DNA from: Stackebrandtia albiflava | GTDB taxonomy: Bacteria; Actinomycetota; Actinomycetes; Mycobacteriales; Micromonosporaceae | Length of the DNA: 64,000 bases | NCBI RefSeq assembly: GCF_007994225.1 | Contig: NZ_VLLL01000007.1 | Coordinates: 1 to 64,000, forward strand | Direction of reading: 5' to 3' | Part shown: one piece after another, positions 43,342 to 52,060 of the stretch | Numbering within the stretch: the stretch's first letter is position 1 | Layout of the letters: the number at the start of each line of letters is the position of its first letter | Notes under the pieces: generated by a model | Databases searched by the model: none | The model's input: the letters and a program-made list of their open reading frames with translations, nothing else | Told to the model about the DNA's origin: nothing | Translations under genes and position numbers: made by a program

Positions 43342-45669
43342 TCACTGGTCGCCGTAGGTCGTCGAACGACGACGGCGCTTCGTGACGAACAACGCGGCGG
43401 CACCGAGCGCCGCCACCAGAGCGGCACCGACGACGGCCGTGCTGAGGCTGACACCGGTCACCGGAAGCTGCGGGTCCGGGTCCTCACCGGGGCCGCCCGG
43501 ACCGGGGACCTCCGGCTCGGTCTCGGCGTACACGGTGTACTGGGTCAGGTTGTCGGTCTCGTCGGTGTCGGGGTGCGCCATCGAGAACACCGCGGCGTTC
43601 CCGGGAAGCTGCTCCTCCGGGGCCGCCGTCAGGGTCAAGGTGATCTCGATGTCGCGGGACTCACCGGGAGCCAGCGGTTCGGTGACACCGCACCAGATCA
43701 GCGTGACGCCGTCGCCGACGTCCTCGCAACCGGCGGGGGTCTCGGCGAGCGCGGCGTGCTCGGGAACGTCGAACAGCACCTCGTAACCGGTGACGGTGGC
43801 GGGACCGTCGTTGGTGACGGTGACGAGTCCGGCGATCGTGTCGTCGACCTTGCCGGAGAAGTCGCTCACGGTGATCGACAGGTCGGCCCGGTTCTCGGTG
43901 GCACCGACGAGGAAGGTCGCGGTGTTGTTGTCCTCGACCGGGTCGGGGGCGTTGCCCAGCACCGAGGCGATGCCGGACTCCTGCTCCGCGGGAGCCTCCA
44001 CGATCGTCACCGGGATGGTGAACGTGACACTTCCGCCGACCTCCAGCGACTCGCCGGAGGTACAGGTGACACCGACGCCACCCGGCCGGCAACCGGCCGG
44101 GAGCTCGCCCACCTCGGCGTGACTCGGGATCAACGCCAACAGGCTGAAGCCCTGGTCGGCGGCCGGTCCGTTGTTGACGACGGTGAAGTCGAGGTTCAGC
44201 ACGTCACCGGGGTTGCCGGAGACGTCGCCGACCGACAGCGCCAGGTCGGCGCGGTTCTCGATCGACTCCACCGCGAAGAACGCCGAGTTGTTCAGCAGGT
44301 ACGGGTCCTCGTTGGCGCCGGCGACGATCGCCATGCCGAACTCGGACTGTTCCGGGGCCGACACCAGTTCCACGGTGGCCGTGTACACGACCTGGGCACC
44401 GGCCTCCAGGGCCGTGTCGGTCTGGCAGACGAACTCGGTCTCGGTCTCGCCGCGGACCGTGCAGCCCTTCGGCGCGGCGGTGATCCGCGCGTACGACGGG
44501 ATGCGGGCCTCAACCCGGTGGCTCGCGGTCGCGATCGGGCCGTGGTTGACCACGGTCACCGGGACGGTGACGGTGGTGCCGACCGAGCCGCTGATGGTGG
44601 GGACACCGACGGCCAGGTCGGCGCGGTCCTCGTAGCTGAACACCGCGAACTCGACCCAGTTGTCCTCATAGGGGTTACGCGGTTCGGCCTCGGCCGTGGA
44701 GAAGGTGGTGGGCTCCTCGCCCGCCCCGGTCTCCACCCGGACCTGCTCGGCGGCGCTGGCCGACTCGATGACCAGGGTCTCGGAGCCGGTCGGCTCGACC
44801 TGGTCGTAGGCGTTGAACGCCCCCATGGCGGGCCCCAGCTTCACGTTGAACGGGGCGTCGCCGGGAAGCGTGAACGGCAGCGCGTACTCACCGGCCAGCG
44901 GGAACTCACCGCCGGCGGGGATGCTCACGTCCGGCCAGACGCACTGCACGTCGGCGAGTTCCTCGCTGACGGTGCAGCCCTGCGGCACGTCGGTGAACCG
45001 GACCGGCTGCGGCAGCAGCAGGAAGAACTGCAGCCCGGTGACGTCGGTACCGGACTCGTTGGAGACCGTCAGCACCGTCTCGTCGACGGTGCCGCTCTCC
45101 CCGGGACGCAGCGCGATGTCCCGGTCGGCCCACACCGCCAGGTCCACGCCCTCGCCCTTGGCGATCCGGGCGATCAGCACATCGGAGTTGTCGTCCTCGA
45201 AGGCGTCGGCCTGGTCGGCGGTCACCGACACGTTGACCCGGCCGATGAGCGGCCGGTCGTATTCGCCCGGCTCACTCGGGTGAACCGTGAACACCTTGAG
45301 GTTCTGGACCGCGCCCGGCGCGATGTCGTCCAGTTCGCACGACCCCTTGGTGCCGGCGTTGTTGATCGTGCAGCGGGACGCGAACTCGTCCGACAACGTG
45401 ATCTCGCCGGCGTCCTTCGCCTTGGGAAGCTGGAACTCCAGGGTCACACCGGTGGCGGTGGCGGTGGCCGACACGTCGTTGCCGACCACGACGCGGACGT
45501 CCTTGCCTCCGCTGTCGGCGGTGGCGGTGGCCGTCGGCACCCACACCGACAGGTCCACGGTGTCGTCCGCCTGAGCTGGAGCGGCGGCCACGGCGACGAC
45601 GCCGAGACCGAGGGCGGTTGCGCCGACCAGGGCCGACGCGCGCCGCATGAAGCGACGGTTCAAAGACAT
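43342..45669 (-). CDS. Large LPXTG-anchored surface protein with DUF11-type repeats
   Basis: 775 residues from ATG 45669. Sec signal with cleavage near AAPAQADD (about residue 35). Three to four repeats of an Ig-like DUF11 fold, visible as ENRADLALSVGDVSGNPGDV, EDRADLAVGVPTISGSVGTT and ENRADLSITVSDFSGKVDDT, each followed by VVNNGPA or VTNDGPATV, plus pairs of Cys (SRCTINNAG, GCTVRGETETEFVCQ). A Pro/Gly linker (PGPGGPGEDPDPQ) leads to sortase motif LPVTG, a hydrophobic segment and the RRRRS tail. Typical cell-wall-anchored adhesin-like protein; no sortase gene in the window. Confidence 0.88.
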   Translation of the reverse strand: MSLNRRFMRRASALVGATALGLGVVAVAAAPAQADDTVDLSVWVPTATATADSGGKDVRVVVGNDVSATATATGVTLEFQLPKAKDAGEITLSDEFASRCTINNAGTKGSCELDDIAPGAVQNLKVFTVHPSEPGEYDRPLIGRVNVSVTADQADAFEDDNSDVLIARIAKGEGVDLAVWADRDIALRPGESGTVDETVLTVSNESGTDVTGLQFFLLLPQPVRFTDVPQGCTVSEELADVQCVWPDVSIPAGGEFPLAGEYALPFTLPGDAPFNVKLGPAMGAFNAYDQVEPTGSETLVIESASAAEQVRVETGAGEEPTTFSTAEAEPRNPYEDNWVEFAVFSYEDRADLAVGVPTISGSVGTTVTVPVTVVNHGPIATASHRVEARIPSYARITAAPKGCTVRGETETEFVCQTDTALEAGAQVVYTATVELVSAPEQSEFGMAIVAGANEDPYLLNNSAFFAVESIENRADLALSVGDVSGNPGDVLNLDFTVVNNGPAADQGFSLLALIPSHAEVGELPAGCRPGGVGVTCTSGESLEVGGSVTFTIPVTIVEAPAEQESGIASVLGNAPDPVEDNNTATFLVGATENRADLSITVSDFSGKVDDTIAGLVTVTNDGPATVTGYEVLFDVPEHAALAETPAGCEDVGDGVTLIWCGVTEPLAPGESRDIEITLTLTAAPEEQLPGNAAVFSMAHPDTDETDNLTQYTVYAETEPEVPGPGGPGEDPDPQLPVTGVSLSTAVVGAALVAALGAAALFVTKRRRRSTTYGDQ

Positions 45670-45874
45670 ATGGGGCTACTCCCGGATTCAGGGGCAAGAG
45701 GGCGCGGATGCCGGGGTCCGGACGCCGATCAAGACACGCCAACCCTGCCCGCCGCGACGCGTCCGGGCAAGGAACGATACGAGACCGTTATAGCTTCGCC
45801 GCCGGAACCACCCGCCGCATCGCCCTAACGGCCCGCCCCGCTCCCCGAAGGTGCCACCTCACGCTTCCATCGAC

Positions 45875-46258
45875 CTACCGGGTGGCGTCGAGGACCTCGG
45901 GGCGCCCCAGCGAAAGCAACACGCGGTCCGCGGTGAGCAGGCGCAGACCCTCGCAATTGGCCTGGGCGAGAATCAGCCGATCGAAGGGGTCGTGCTTGAC
46001 CAACTCCGGGAAATCCCGAATCGATGTCGCGTGTTCTGCCGTGATCGACACCAGTGTCAGCCCTTCGTCGTCAAGGCGGGTCTGGAAGTCGTGCGGGATC
46101 GACAGTTTCCCCAACATCGTCTTGATCGTCAACTCCCAAACGGTCGCAGCCGAGACGAATGTGCGGGTCGCCGACTTCATCGCGCTTCGGGCAGCCCGGC
46201 CGAGCCTGGGATTGTCATCCAGCATCCAGAGGACCACCTGGCTGTCAAGAAGAATCAA
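45875..46258 (-). CDS. PIN-domain ribonuclease toxin (VapC family)
   Basis: 127 residues from TTG 46258, which overlaps the antitoxin end; GGAG six bases upstream. An ATG is absent in the region. PIN acidic residues: LLDSQVVLWML (Asp), ATVWELTIK (Glu), LVKHDPFDRLILAQA (Asp) and LLTADRVL (Asp). VapC toxins cleave RNA (often initiator tRNA or rRNA) when free of antitoxin. It is translationally overlapped by the upstream Phd-type antitoxin by 14 bases, so expressed only after it. Confidence 0.85.
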   Translation of the reverse strand: MILLDSQVVLWMLDDNPRLGRAARSAMKSATRTFVSAATVWELTIKTMLGKLSIPHDFQTRLDDEGLTLVSITAEHATSIRDFPELVKHDPFDRLILAQANCEGLRLLTADRVLLSLGRPEVLDATR

Positions 46259-46496
46259 CGTCGTCTCCGTAGAACATGGATTGGATTTCAGGGTCGACTT
46301 CGAAAGCACTGTCGTCATAACGCAACTCACCGGACATGCCACCGAAGCGGATCGATTTCGGCCGGTGAGGTACCAGATCGGCTATCGGCGTTCCCGCCTT
46401 CGAGATGACGATGTGCTCGCCGGCCGCAACCCGCTCCAAGAGCCGGGACAGGTGCGTCTTGGCTTCGTGGATGTTCACCGAGTAGGTCATGAGCAT
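46245..46496 (-). CDS. Phd/YefM-family antitoxin
   Basis: 83 residues from ATG 46496 (a second ATG occurs two codons later). N-terminal Phd/YefM DNA-binding fold: YSVNIHEAKTHLSRLLERVA, GEHIVISKAGTPIADLVPHR; the C-terminal half (IRFGGMSGELRYDDSAFEVD) binds and covers the toxin. TAGGAT is six bases before the ATG, giving a leaderless transcript, and a palindrome overlaps it, so autoregulation is likely. Directly follows the Fic gene. Confidence 0.88.
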   Translation of the reverse strand: MLMTYSVNIHEAKTHLSRLLERVAAGEHIVISKAGTPIADLVPHRPKSIRFGGMSGELRYDDSAFEVDPEIQSMFYGDDVDSS

Positions 46497-46513
46497 AGTC
46501 TAATCCTAGACTA
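46496..46513 (-). promoter_or_regulatory. Toxin-antitoxin promoter and autoregulatory operator
   Basis: Perfect inverted repeat TAGTCTA (46496-46502) and TAGACTA (46507-46513), 4-base spacer. It contains the minus-strand -10 TAGGAT (46508-46503) six bases from the antitoxin ATG. The antitoxin-toxin complex would bind it to repress. Confidence 0.75.
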
Positions 46514-46516
46514 GAC

Positions 46517-47854
46517 TTAGTCCAGCCCGTTGCGCAGTGTAGCCGCTTGATTCGATATCACCTGCTGGGGCCGTCCGGGCACCGCCCGCACCGGCGGCGA
46601 CAACCGGGTGTCCCAGTCCGCACTCGCGAGCTGGCGTTCCGCGAAGGTGAGCACCTCGAACACGTCTTTCGCCAGATAACCGGTGGTTCCACGCTCCACC
46701 TGCTTCCGGTGCAGGATCCCCGCTTCGGCGAGCTCTTCCAGTGCCGCACGCGCGGCCGGGTGACTGACCTTCAGCAACCGCTCCACGATCCGCGCGGTCA
46801 AGGCGGGAGTCTCGGGAAGCGTCGCCAACAGTCGGGCCACAGCCGAGCCCGATCTCGGAGCGGGCCGAAGTCCGTGCGCGGTCCGATACGTTTCGAGCCG
46901 GGCACGCCACCTCCCCTGCAGCTCGGTGAGCTCGTGGAGAAGCTCATCGGCCTGGGCGACGGCGATCTCGCCCGCCTCCAGAAACACCCGCAACCAGCGG
47001 TCGACTCCCTCGACCGCCACATCGGAAGACGCATCACCGAAGTACCGGTATGCGGTCAAACCCTCCACGTATTCGGCTTGCCGGGTACGCAGTGCGAGGG
47101 AGATCGGCAAGATCGCCGTACTCGTCAAGCCGCGCCTGGCCAGCACCGTGTGGATGAGAGCCCGCCCGATGCGCCCGTTCCCGTCCGTGAACGGGTGAAT
47201 CGTCTCGAACTGGGCGTGCAGTATGGCGGCCTGCACCAGAGGTCCGTCCCCGGCCGAATTGAGATAGTCGACGAGGTCGGCCATCAGCTCGGGAACGTCT
47301 TCGGGGGGAGGCGGGACGAACTGGGCTCCCAGTGGATTCGAGTCACCACCACCGATCCAGTTCTGTACCTTTCGCAGTCCGTGGTGCCGCGAGTCGAGCA
47401 GCAGGGCGCGGTGCAGGTCGAGGATGTCGTCGACCCCCACTGTCGGCATCGTCGCCAATTCGGATACGGCTCGCCGCAACACGGCGATGTTGCTGGCGAT
47501 CAGGCGGGCGGTTTCGGTGAAACCGCGGACCGTCTCATCGTGCACCTCGGCCATCTCGGCAAGCGCGATCTTCTGGGGAGCGGCGACCAGTCCTTCGATC
47601 TTCGACGAGGCGACCGCCTCCGACCGCAGGAGGAACCTGGCGACGCCCTCCAGCAGATGCGCATGTTCACGGTCCGCGAGATCCCGAATCGCCGACTCGA
47701 GTTTCGCGGCGCGCACCGTCGTCTCCTGCGGTATGCGGCTCGGACGGCCGACCAGCCGGTCGGGCAGATACATGTGGAAGGCCCCACCACTCCGACGGCG
47801 CCTTGTCGGCGCGTTCCAGTCGACGGGCCACGAACCCCGGCGATGCTCAGCCAC
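46517..47854 (-). CDS. Fic-family AMP transferase-like protein with inhibitory helix and HTH
   Basis: 445 residues from GTG 47854, with AAAGGA upstream. Fic motif HPFTDGNGRIGR at 220-231 is complete, including the catalytic His and the anion hole, so AMPylation-competent. N-terminal inhibitory helix motif SSKIEG at 83-88 (S/TxxxEG) marks an autoinhibited class II Fic. A C-terminal winged helix (TLPETPALTARIVERLLKVS, HPAARAALEELAEAGILH) occurs in FicT-like proteins. The gene ends 20 bases before the toxin-antitoxin start on the same strand. Target unknown (DNA gyrase/topo IV and others are known Fic targets). Confidence 0.9.
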   Translation of the reverse strand: MAEHRRGSWPVDWNAPTRRRRSGGAFHMYLPDRLVGRPSRIPQETTVRAAKLESAIRDLADREHAHLLEGVARFLLRSEAVASSKIEGLVAAPQKIALAEMAEVHDETVRGFTETARLIASNIAVLRRAVSELATMPTVGVDDILDLHRALLLDSRHHGLRKVQNWIGGGDSNPLGAQFVPPPPEDVPELMADLVDYLNSAGDGPLVQAAILHAQFETIHPFTDGNGRIGRALIHTVLARRGLTSTAILPISLALRTRQAEYVEGLTAYRYFGDASSDVAVEGVDRWLRVFLEAGEIAVAQADELLHELTELQGRWRARLETYRTAHGLRPAPRSGSAVARLLATLPETPALTARIVERLLKVSHPAARAALEELAEAGILHRKQVERGTTGYLAKDVFEVLTFAERQLASADWDTRLSPPVRAVPGRPQQVISNQAATLRNGLD

Positions 47855-47883
47855 GGCCTTATCCTTTCACGCCCTCGGCATTC

Positions 47884-47910
47884 GTGTAAGGATACCGGTT
47901 ATCCTTACAC
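47884..47910 (-). promoter_or_regulatory. Large palindromic operator before the Fic gene
   Basis: GTGTAAGGATA (47884-47894) and TATCCTTACAC (47900-47910): perfect 11-base arms, 5-base spacer. A half-site-like TATCCTTTCAC occurs at 47863-47873, overlapping the ribosome binding site. Likely autoregulated by the Fic C-terminal HTH, or by another repressor. Confidence 0.75.
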
Positions 47911-47939
47911 AGATCACGGCGGCGTGAAAGGTTAACAGG

Positions 47940-49184
47940 TCAGGCGTGGGTGATCAGGCGGCCGGCCAGGACGGTCGCGCGGCAGGCACCGGCGGCGTCG
48001 GAGACGAGGGCGGCGTACGGGTCGCCGTCGGTGGGGACGTCGAACACCGCCAGGTCGGCGCGGCCCCCGACCGTCAGGGTCCCGAAGTCGGTCCGCCCCA
48101 TCGCGCGGGCGCCGCCCATGGTCGCCGCGGTGACCAGCCACTCGTCGAGACCGTCGCCGTCGTCGCCCTGCGCGAGCGCGATCCGGCGCAGTTCCGGCAG
48201 TTCCGCCGCGACGTCCAGGTCCGGCGACGACGCCAGGGAGTCGGTGCCGACCGCGACCGGGTTCCCCTCGGCGCGGTGCGCCGCCACCGGCGGCTCGCCC
48301 GCGCCCAACCGGGCATTCGACCGGGGGCACATCGCGACATGGGTGCCGTGGGCGCGCAGCAGCGCCCGGTCGGCGGCGTCGAGGTGGACGCCGTGCGCCA
48401 CGTGGGAGTCCGGCCCGAGTAGCCCCCACCGGTCCATCTCGGTCGCCGGTGAGGTGCCGCAACCGCCCGCCAGCAGTTCGAACCCCGCCGCCAGCTTCCG
48501 GTTCATGTCCGCGAACGGTCCGGTCGCGGTCCGCACGTATGCGTCCTCGTGCAGGGTCTCGGCCAGGTGCGGGTGCAGTCGTATGCCGCGTTCCCGGGCG
48601 AGTCCGGCCAGGTCGGCGCCCACCGCGCGACCCAGCGTGTACAGGGTGTGCGGGCTGACGCCCAACCGCATGTCGGCGCCGGCGGTGGTGAGGGCCTGGT
48701 CGAGCACCGCCAGGTACTCGACCCGTTCGGTCTCCCAGCGGGCGTCGTCGATGAAACACGCCTCCAGGTACAGGGTCCCCGCCATACCGGATCCGAGCAG
48801 CGCCGGGAGCGACGCGGGCGGCGTCACCACGTCGGCCAGCCCGGTGACGCCGTTGCGCAGTGAACCGTCCACGCCGGCCTGCGCAGAGTCGTACCAGTCC
48901 TGCGCCGACATGCTCGGGTTCCGGCGCGCGAAGTCCTGGATCCACTCGAAGAACTCCTTGCCGTTGCCGTAGTGGTCGGCGTAGGCGGAGAAGCACAGGT
49001 GGGTGTGCGCGTTGACGAGGCCGGGCGTGAGGATCCCGTCGAACTCGACGACCTCGTCGGCCCGCGGCAGCAGCGCCACGGGACCGACGGCGGTGATCCG
49101 GCCGTCGGCGACGGCGACGCCGCCGTCCCGGATGGGCGCGGAGTCGACGGGCAGCACGACGGAGGCGCGGTAAATCGTGGTCAT
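47940..49184 (-). CDS. Amidohydrolase, likely aminofutalosine deaminase
   Basis: 414 residues from ATG 49184. TIM-barrel amidohydrolase with metal motif VNAHTHLCFSA, later HPHLAETLHEDA, HVAHGVHLD and VAVGTDSLASSPDL (catalytic Asp). Similar proteins beside mqn genes deaminate 6-amino-6-deoxyfutalosine to futalosine in the alternative menaquinone pathway. Its placement after mqnC supports this; the enzyme could also act on another aminopurine. A 125-base gap with hairpin lies before it, so it may have its own promoter. Confidence 0.8.
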   Translation of the reverse strand: MTTIYRASVVLPVDSAPIRDGGVAVADGRITAVGPVALLPRADEVVEFDGILTPGLVNAHTHLCFSAYADHYGNGKEFFEWIQDFARRNPSMSAQDWYDSAQAGVDGSLRNGVTGLADVVTPPASLPALLGSGMAGTLYLEACFIDDARWETERVEYLAVLDQALTTAGADMRLGVSPHTLYTLGRAVGADLAGLARERGIRLHPHLAETLHEDAYVRTATGPFADMNRKLAAGFELLAGGCGTSPATEMDRWGLLGPDSHVAHGVHLDAADRALLRAHGTHVAMCPRSNARLGAGEPPVAAHRAEGNPVAVGTDSLASSPDLDVAAELPELRRIALAQGDDGDGLDEWLVTAATMGGARAMGRTDFGTLTVGGRADLAVFDVPTDGDPYAALVSDAAGACRATVLAGRLITHA

Positions 49185-49282
49185 GGGGTTCCTCGGGCCT
49201 GTGTGGGGGTACGTGGTGGACCGTCACGCCCGGCGGCGACACGGTCGCCGGACACCGGCGGGCTCCCGGCCCGCGACGGCGG

Positions 49283-49305
49283 GGACCGGCCGGAACGGCC
49301 GGTCC
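49283..49305 (-). terminator. Hairpin between mqnC and the amidohydrolase
   Basis: GGACCGGCC (49283-49291) and GGCCGGTCC (49297-49305), perfect 9-base stem and 5-base loop, ending 5 bases past the mqnC stop. No T-run. May terminate or attenuate. Confidence 0.55.
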
Positions 49306-49309
49306 GGGG

Positions 49310-50470
49310 TCAGGACTTGGCCTCCAGCAACGGGAGCGCGATGGACGACACGTGCGAACGGACCCGGTCGTCGGTCGGGTCGTCCTCGGGCGTCCAGTGC
49401 ACGGCCAGGTGCTCGTAGGTCGTGTTGCGTTGCGCCGGAATCCGCCCCGCCGACCGGATCAGGTCGATGAGTTCGTGCAGGTTCGAGCGGTGCCGGGCGC
49501 CCGCGGAGGAGATCACGTTCTCCTCCAGCATGATCGAGCCCAGGTCGTCGACTCCCATGTGGAGCGACAACTGGCCCGCGGCCTTCCCGGTCGTCAGCCA
49601 CGACGACTGGAGGTGCGCGATCTCGTGGAAGTACAGCCGGGCGACCGCGATCAGCCGCAGGTACTCCATGGTGGTCGCCTGGGTGCGACCCTTGAGGTGG
49701 TTGTTCTCCGGCTGGTACGTCCACGGGATGAACGCCCGGAAACCCCCGGTCCGGTCGTGGACGTCGCGGATCATCCGCAGGTGCTCGATGCGTTCCTCGT
49801 TGGTCTCACCGGTGCCCATCATCATGGTGGCGGTGGACTCCAGTCCGAGGTTGTGCGCGACCTCCATGATCTCGCACCAGCGTTCCCCGGACTCCTTCAA
49901 CGGCGCCAGCGCCCTGCGGGGCCGCTCCGGCAGCATCTCGGCACCGGCACCGGCGATCGAGTCCAGCCCGGCGGCCTTGATGCGGCGGATCGCGTCCTCG
50001 ATCGACACGTCCGACACCTTCGCCATGTGCCCGATCTCGGACGGGCCGATCGAGTGAATCGCCAACTGCGGGAACTCCCGCTTGACGGTGCCGAACAGCT
50101 CCTCGTAGTACTCCACACCGAAGTCGGGGTGGTGACCGCCCTGCAACATGACCTGGGTGGCGCCGAGGTCCACGGCCTCCTCGCAGCGGCGGAGGATCTC
50201 GGCCATGTCGTGGCTCCAGCCCTCCTTGTGCTTGGGGGCACGGTAGAAGGCGCAGAACTTGCACGCGGTCACGCACACGTTCGTGTAGTTGATGTTGCGG
50301 TCGATGAGATAGGTGACGATGCCCTCGGGATACCGGCGGCGCCGCACCGCGTCGGCCGCCTCACCCAGCTCGTGGAAGGGCGCGTCGGTGTAGAGGAGTA
50401 GGGCCTCCTCGGTGCTTATCCGGCCACCGTCGGCGCCGCGCTGCAGAATCTCGGCGATCTCGTTCGACAC
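49310..50470 (-). CDS. mqnC: Cyclic dehypoxanthinyl futalosine synthase (MqnC, radical SAM)
   Basis: 386 residues from GTG 50470. Radical-SAM motif C66-x3-C70-x2-C73 in NYTNVCVTACKFCAF, then VMLQGGHHPDFGVEYYEELF, IKAAGLDSIAGAGAEMLPER, STATMMMGTGETNEERIEHL and FRAFIPWTYQPENNHLKG, the landmark set of the MqnC family (SCO4550-like). It forms the spiro ring in the futalosine pathway. With mqnA (59755) and the neighbouring deaminase it indicates menaquinone by the futalosine route; mqnB and mqnD are not in the window. Confidence 0.93.
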   Translation of the reverse strand: MSNEIAEILQRGADGGRISTEEALLLYTDAPFHELGEAADAVRRRRYPEGIVTYLIDRNINYTNVCVTACKFCAFYRAPKHKEGWSHDMAEILRRCEEAVDLGATQVMLQGGHHPDFGVEYYEELFGTVKREFPQLAIHSIGPSEIGHMAKVSDVSIEDAIRRIKAAGLDSIAGAGAEMLPERPRRALAPLKESGERWCEIMEVAHNLGLESTATMMMGTGETNEERIEHLRMIRDVHDRTGGFRAFIPWTYQPENNHLKGRTQATTMEYLRLIAVARLYFHEIAHLQSSWLTTGKAAGQLSLHMGVDDLGSIMLEENVISSAGARHRSNLHELIDLIRSAGRIPAQRNTTYEHLAVHWTPEDDPTDDRVRSHVSSIALPLLEAKS

Positions 50471-50541
50471 GCCTCCGAGAGTACCGCCGCCGGCGCAGGG
50501 TGGGACCTTCCACGACCCCTAAGCGCCCTACACCACAGTCG

Positions 50542-50644
50542 GCTTGGTTGGTCGAAATGCTGCCTTGGTGGGTCATACGACCCGAAAAAATCGGACATCA
50601 GGGCTTATTCGAGGCACGTCGATCGTCGTATGACCGACCAAGCC
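50542..50644 (+). repeat. Dispersed hairpin repeat, family 1, copy 2
   Basis: 103 bases: GCTTGGTTGGTCGAA (50542), second box CTTGGTGGGTCATACGAC (50564) exactly 21 bases from the first, a middle segment with AAAAAATCGGACAT and TATTCGAGGCA, and the inverted box at 50624-50644. It lies in the divergent promoter region between mqnC and a small membrane protein gene, with the inverted box at the -35 position of the latter. Confidence 0.8.
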
Positions 50645-50669
50645 GCGGAGAGGTCCTAGATTGGGCGGG

Positions 50670-50921
50670 GTGACGGAACCACGCCCGGCCCCCGAACCGG
50701 CCGACGACGCTCCCGTGTCGCCCCCGCCCGGTGACGCGCCCGCTCCGGCCGACGACGACACGCCCACGGACGACGCCGGGACCGTGCGGCTGTCGCCCGG
50801 CAGGGCCAAACCGATGGTGTTCGTCCTGTTGACCTGCGGTTTCCTGTTCTGCCTGTTGTGCGTGGCGGGCGCGTTCGCCGTGGTCGTGTTCCTTTACGGC
50901 ACCGCCAACGGCATGTGGTGA
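50670..50921 (+). CDS. Small membrane protein with Pro/Asp-rich N-terminus
   Basis: 83 residues from GTG 50670. TAGATT (50657-50662) lies seven bases before the GTG, a leaderless pattern; no ribosome binding site. N-terminus is disordered (VTEPRPAPEPADDAPVSPPP, then DDDTPTDDAG), followed by a single membrane segment VFVLLTCGFLFCLLCVAGAF with two Cys. No known family. Sits next to the repeat copy. Confidence 0.55.
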   Translation: MTEPRPAPEPADDAPVSPPPGDAPAPADDDTPTDDAGTVRLSPGRAKPMVFVLLTCGFLFCLLCVAGAFAVVVFLYGTANGMW

Positions 50922-51074
50922 CCGCGCCGGCGTGAACCGGCCCCACCGGATCGTGCGAAAGCCTGACCCGCGTTGCCGTGACTGGCAGTCTGGAACCGAC
51001 CACACGGGACCGGCCGCGGCGGACCGGCGCCGCCCCGTCCGCCCACGCCGCAGCGACAGAAAGCAGCACCGCAT

Positions 51075-51848
51075 ATGGCACCGCGATTCACCGAGGGCGC
51101 TCCCTACTGGGTCGACATGTCGGCTCCCGACGTGCCCGCCACCGTGGACTTCTACCGCCGGTTGTTCGGCTGGGACGCCGAGGACCTGGGCGAGGAGTCG
51201 GGGAACTACACGATGCTCAGCTACCGGGGGCAGCAGGTCGGTGCGATCGGTCCCTCGTTCAACCCGCAGGCCGACCCCGCGTGGATCGTCTACCTCAAGT
51301 CGCCCGACGCGTTCAACTCGACGAAGGCGGTGGAGGCGGCGGGCGGCACCGTCCGGATGCCACCGATGGACGTGTTCGACCAGACCACCGTCGCGCAGTT
51401 CACCGACCCGGGCGGTGCCGAGTTCGCGATCTCGCAGCCGAAGAAGCACCAGGGCGCCGAACGGTGGGGACAGACCGGCGCGGTCACCTGGCTGGAGCTG
51501 ATCGTGCGGCAACCCGAACCCTCGCTGAGCTTCTACCAGCGGGTGTTCGGTTGGACGACCCGCCAGGAGGCCATGAGCGACGGTTCGATGTACACGCTAC
51601 TGACGGCCGCGGACTCCCGCGAACCGTTCGGCGGCCTGCACGTGGCGGGCGCGGCCCTGCCACCCGACGTCGCGTCGCACTGGATGGTGTATTTCGCGGT
51701 CGAAGACTGCGAGGCCGTGGCGCGGGAGGCGGAACGGCTCGGCGGTTCACGGGTCACCGAGCCGATGACGGTGCCCGAGGTGGGGACGTGGGTGACGTTG
51801 CGCGACCCGAACCGGGGCGTGTTCTCCGCCATGACGGGTACCGGTTGA
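51075..51848 (+). CDS. VOC (glyoxalase-fold) family protein, two domains
   Basis: 257 residues from ATG 51075. Two glyoxalase/VOC modules in tandem: APYWVDMSAPDVPATVDFYR, RLFGWDAEDLGE, FTDPGGAEFAISQPK in the first; VTWLELIVRQPEPSLSFYQR, VFGWTTRQEAM, LRDPNRGVFSAMTG in the second. Each has the family FYxRLFGW signature. Such hydroxylase-like proteins bind metals or small antibiotics; this pair resembles actinobacterial 'bleomycin resistance/dioxygenase-type' proteins whose substrate is unknown. Monocistronic. Confidence 0.88.
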   Translation: MAPRFTEGAPYWVDMSAPDVPATVDFYRRLFGWDAEDLGEESGNYTMLSYRGQQVGAIGPSFNPQADPAWIVYLKSPDAFNSTKAVEAAGGTVRMPPMDVFDQTTVAQFTDPGGAEFAISQPKKHQGAERWGQTGAVTWLELIVRQPEPSLSFYQRVFGWTTRQEAMSDGSMYTLLTAADSREPFGGLHVAGAALPPDVASHWMVYFAVEDCEAVAREAERLGGSRVTEPMTVPEVGTWVTLRDPNRGVFSAMTGTG

Positions 51849-52060
51849 CCCCGGCCGGCCGGGACGTCCGGCTTCGGTGCCCCGCCTTCCGGGAATCGAC
51901 GGAGCACCGAAGGTCTGTGGCCGGATGGGGCACGGCGACGACCACCGCGGGTGGAACGTTGCGGCAATGTTGTCCCGACTCGACGGCGGATGCCAACCTC
52001 GGGGGAATGGTGTTGCCAACCCGAGACCGTTTCGCGACACACCACCGCCATGATCCCGGC

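Noticed and set aside
49185-49309. Coupled mini-ORF between mqnC and the amidohydrolase
   Set aside because: No start codon overlaps the mqnC stop, and a hairpin fills the gap; so not all gaps follow the pattern.
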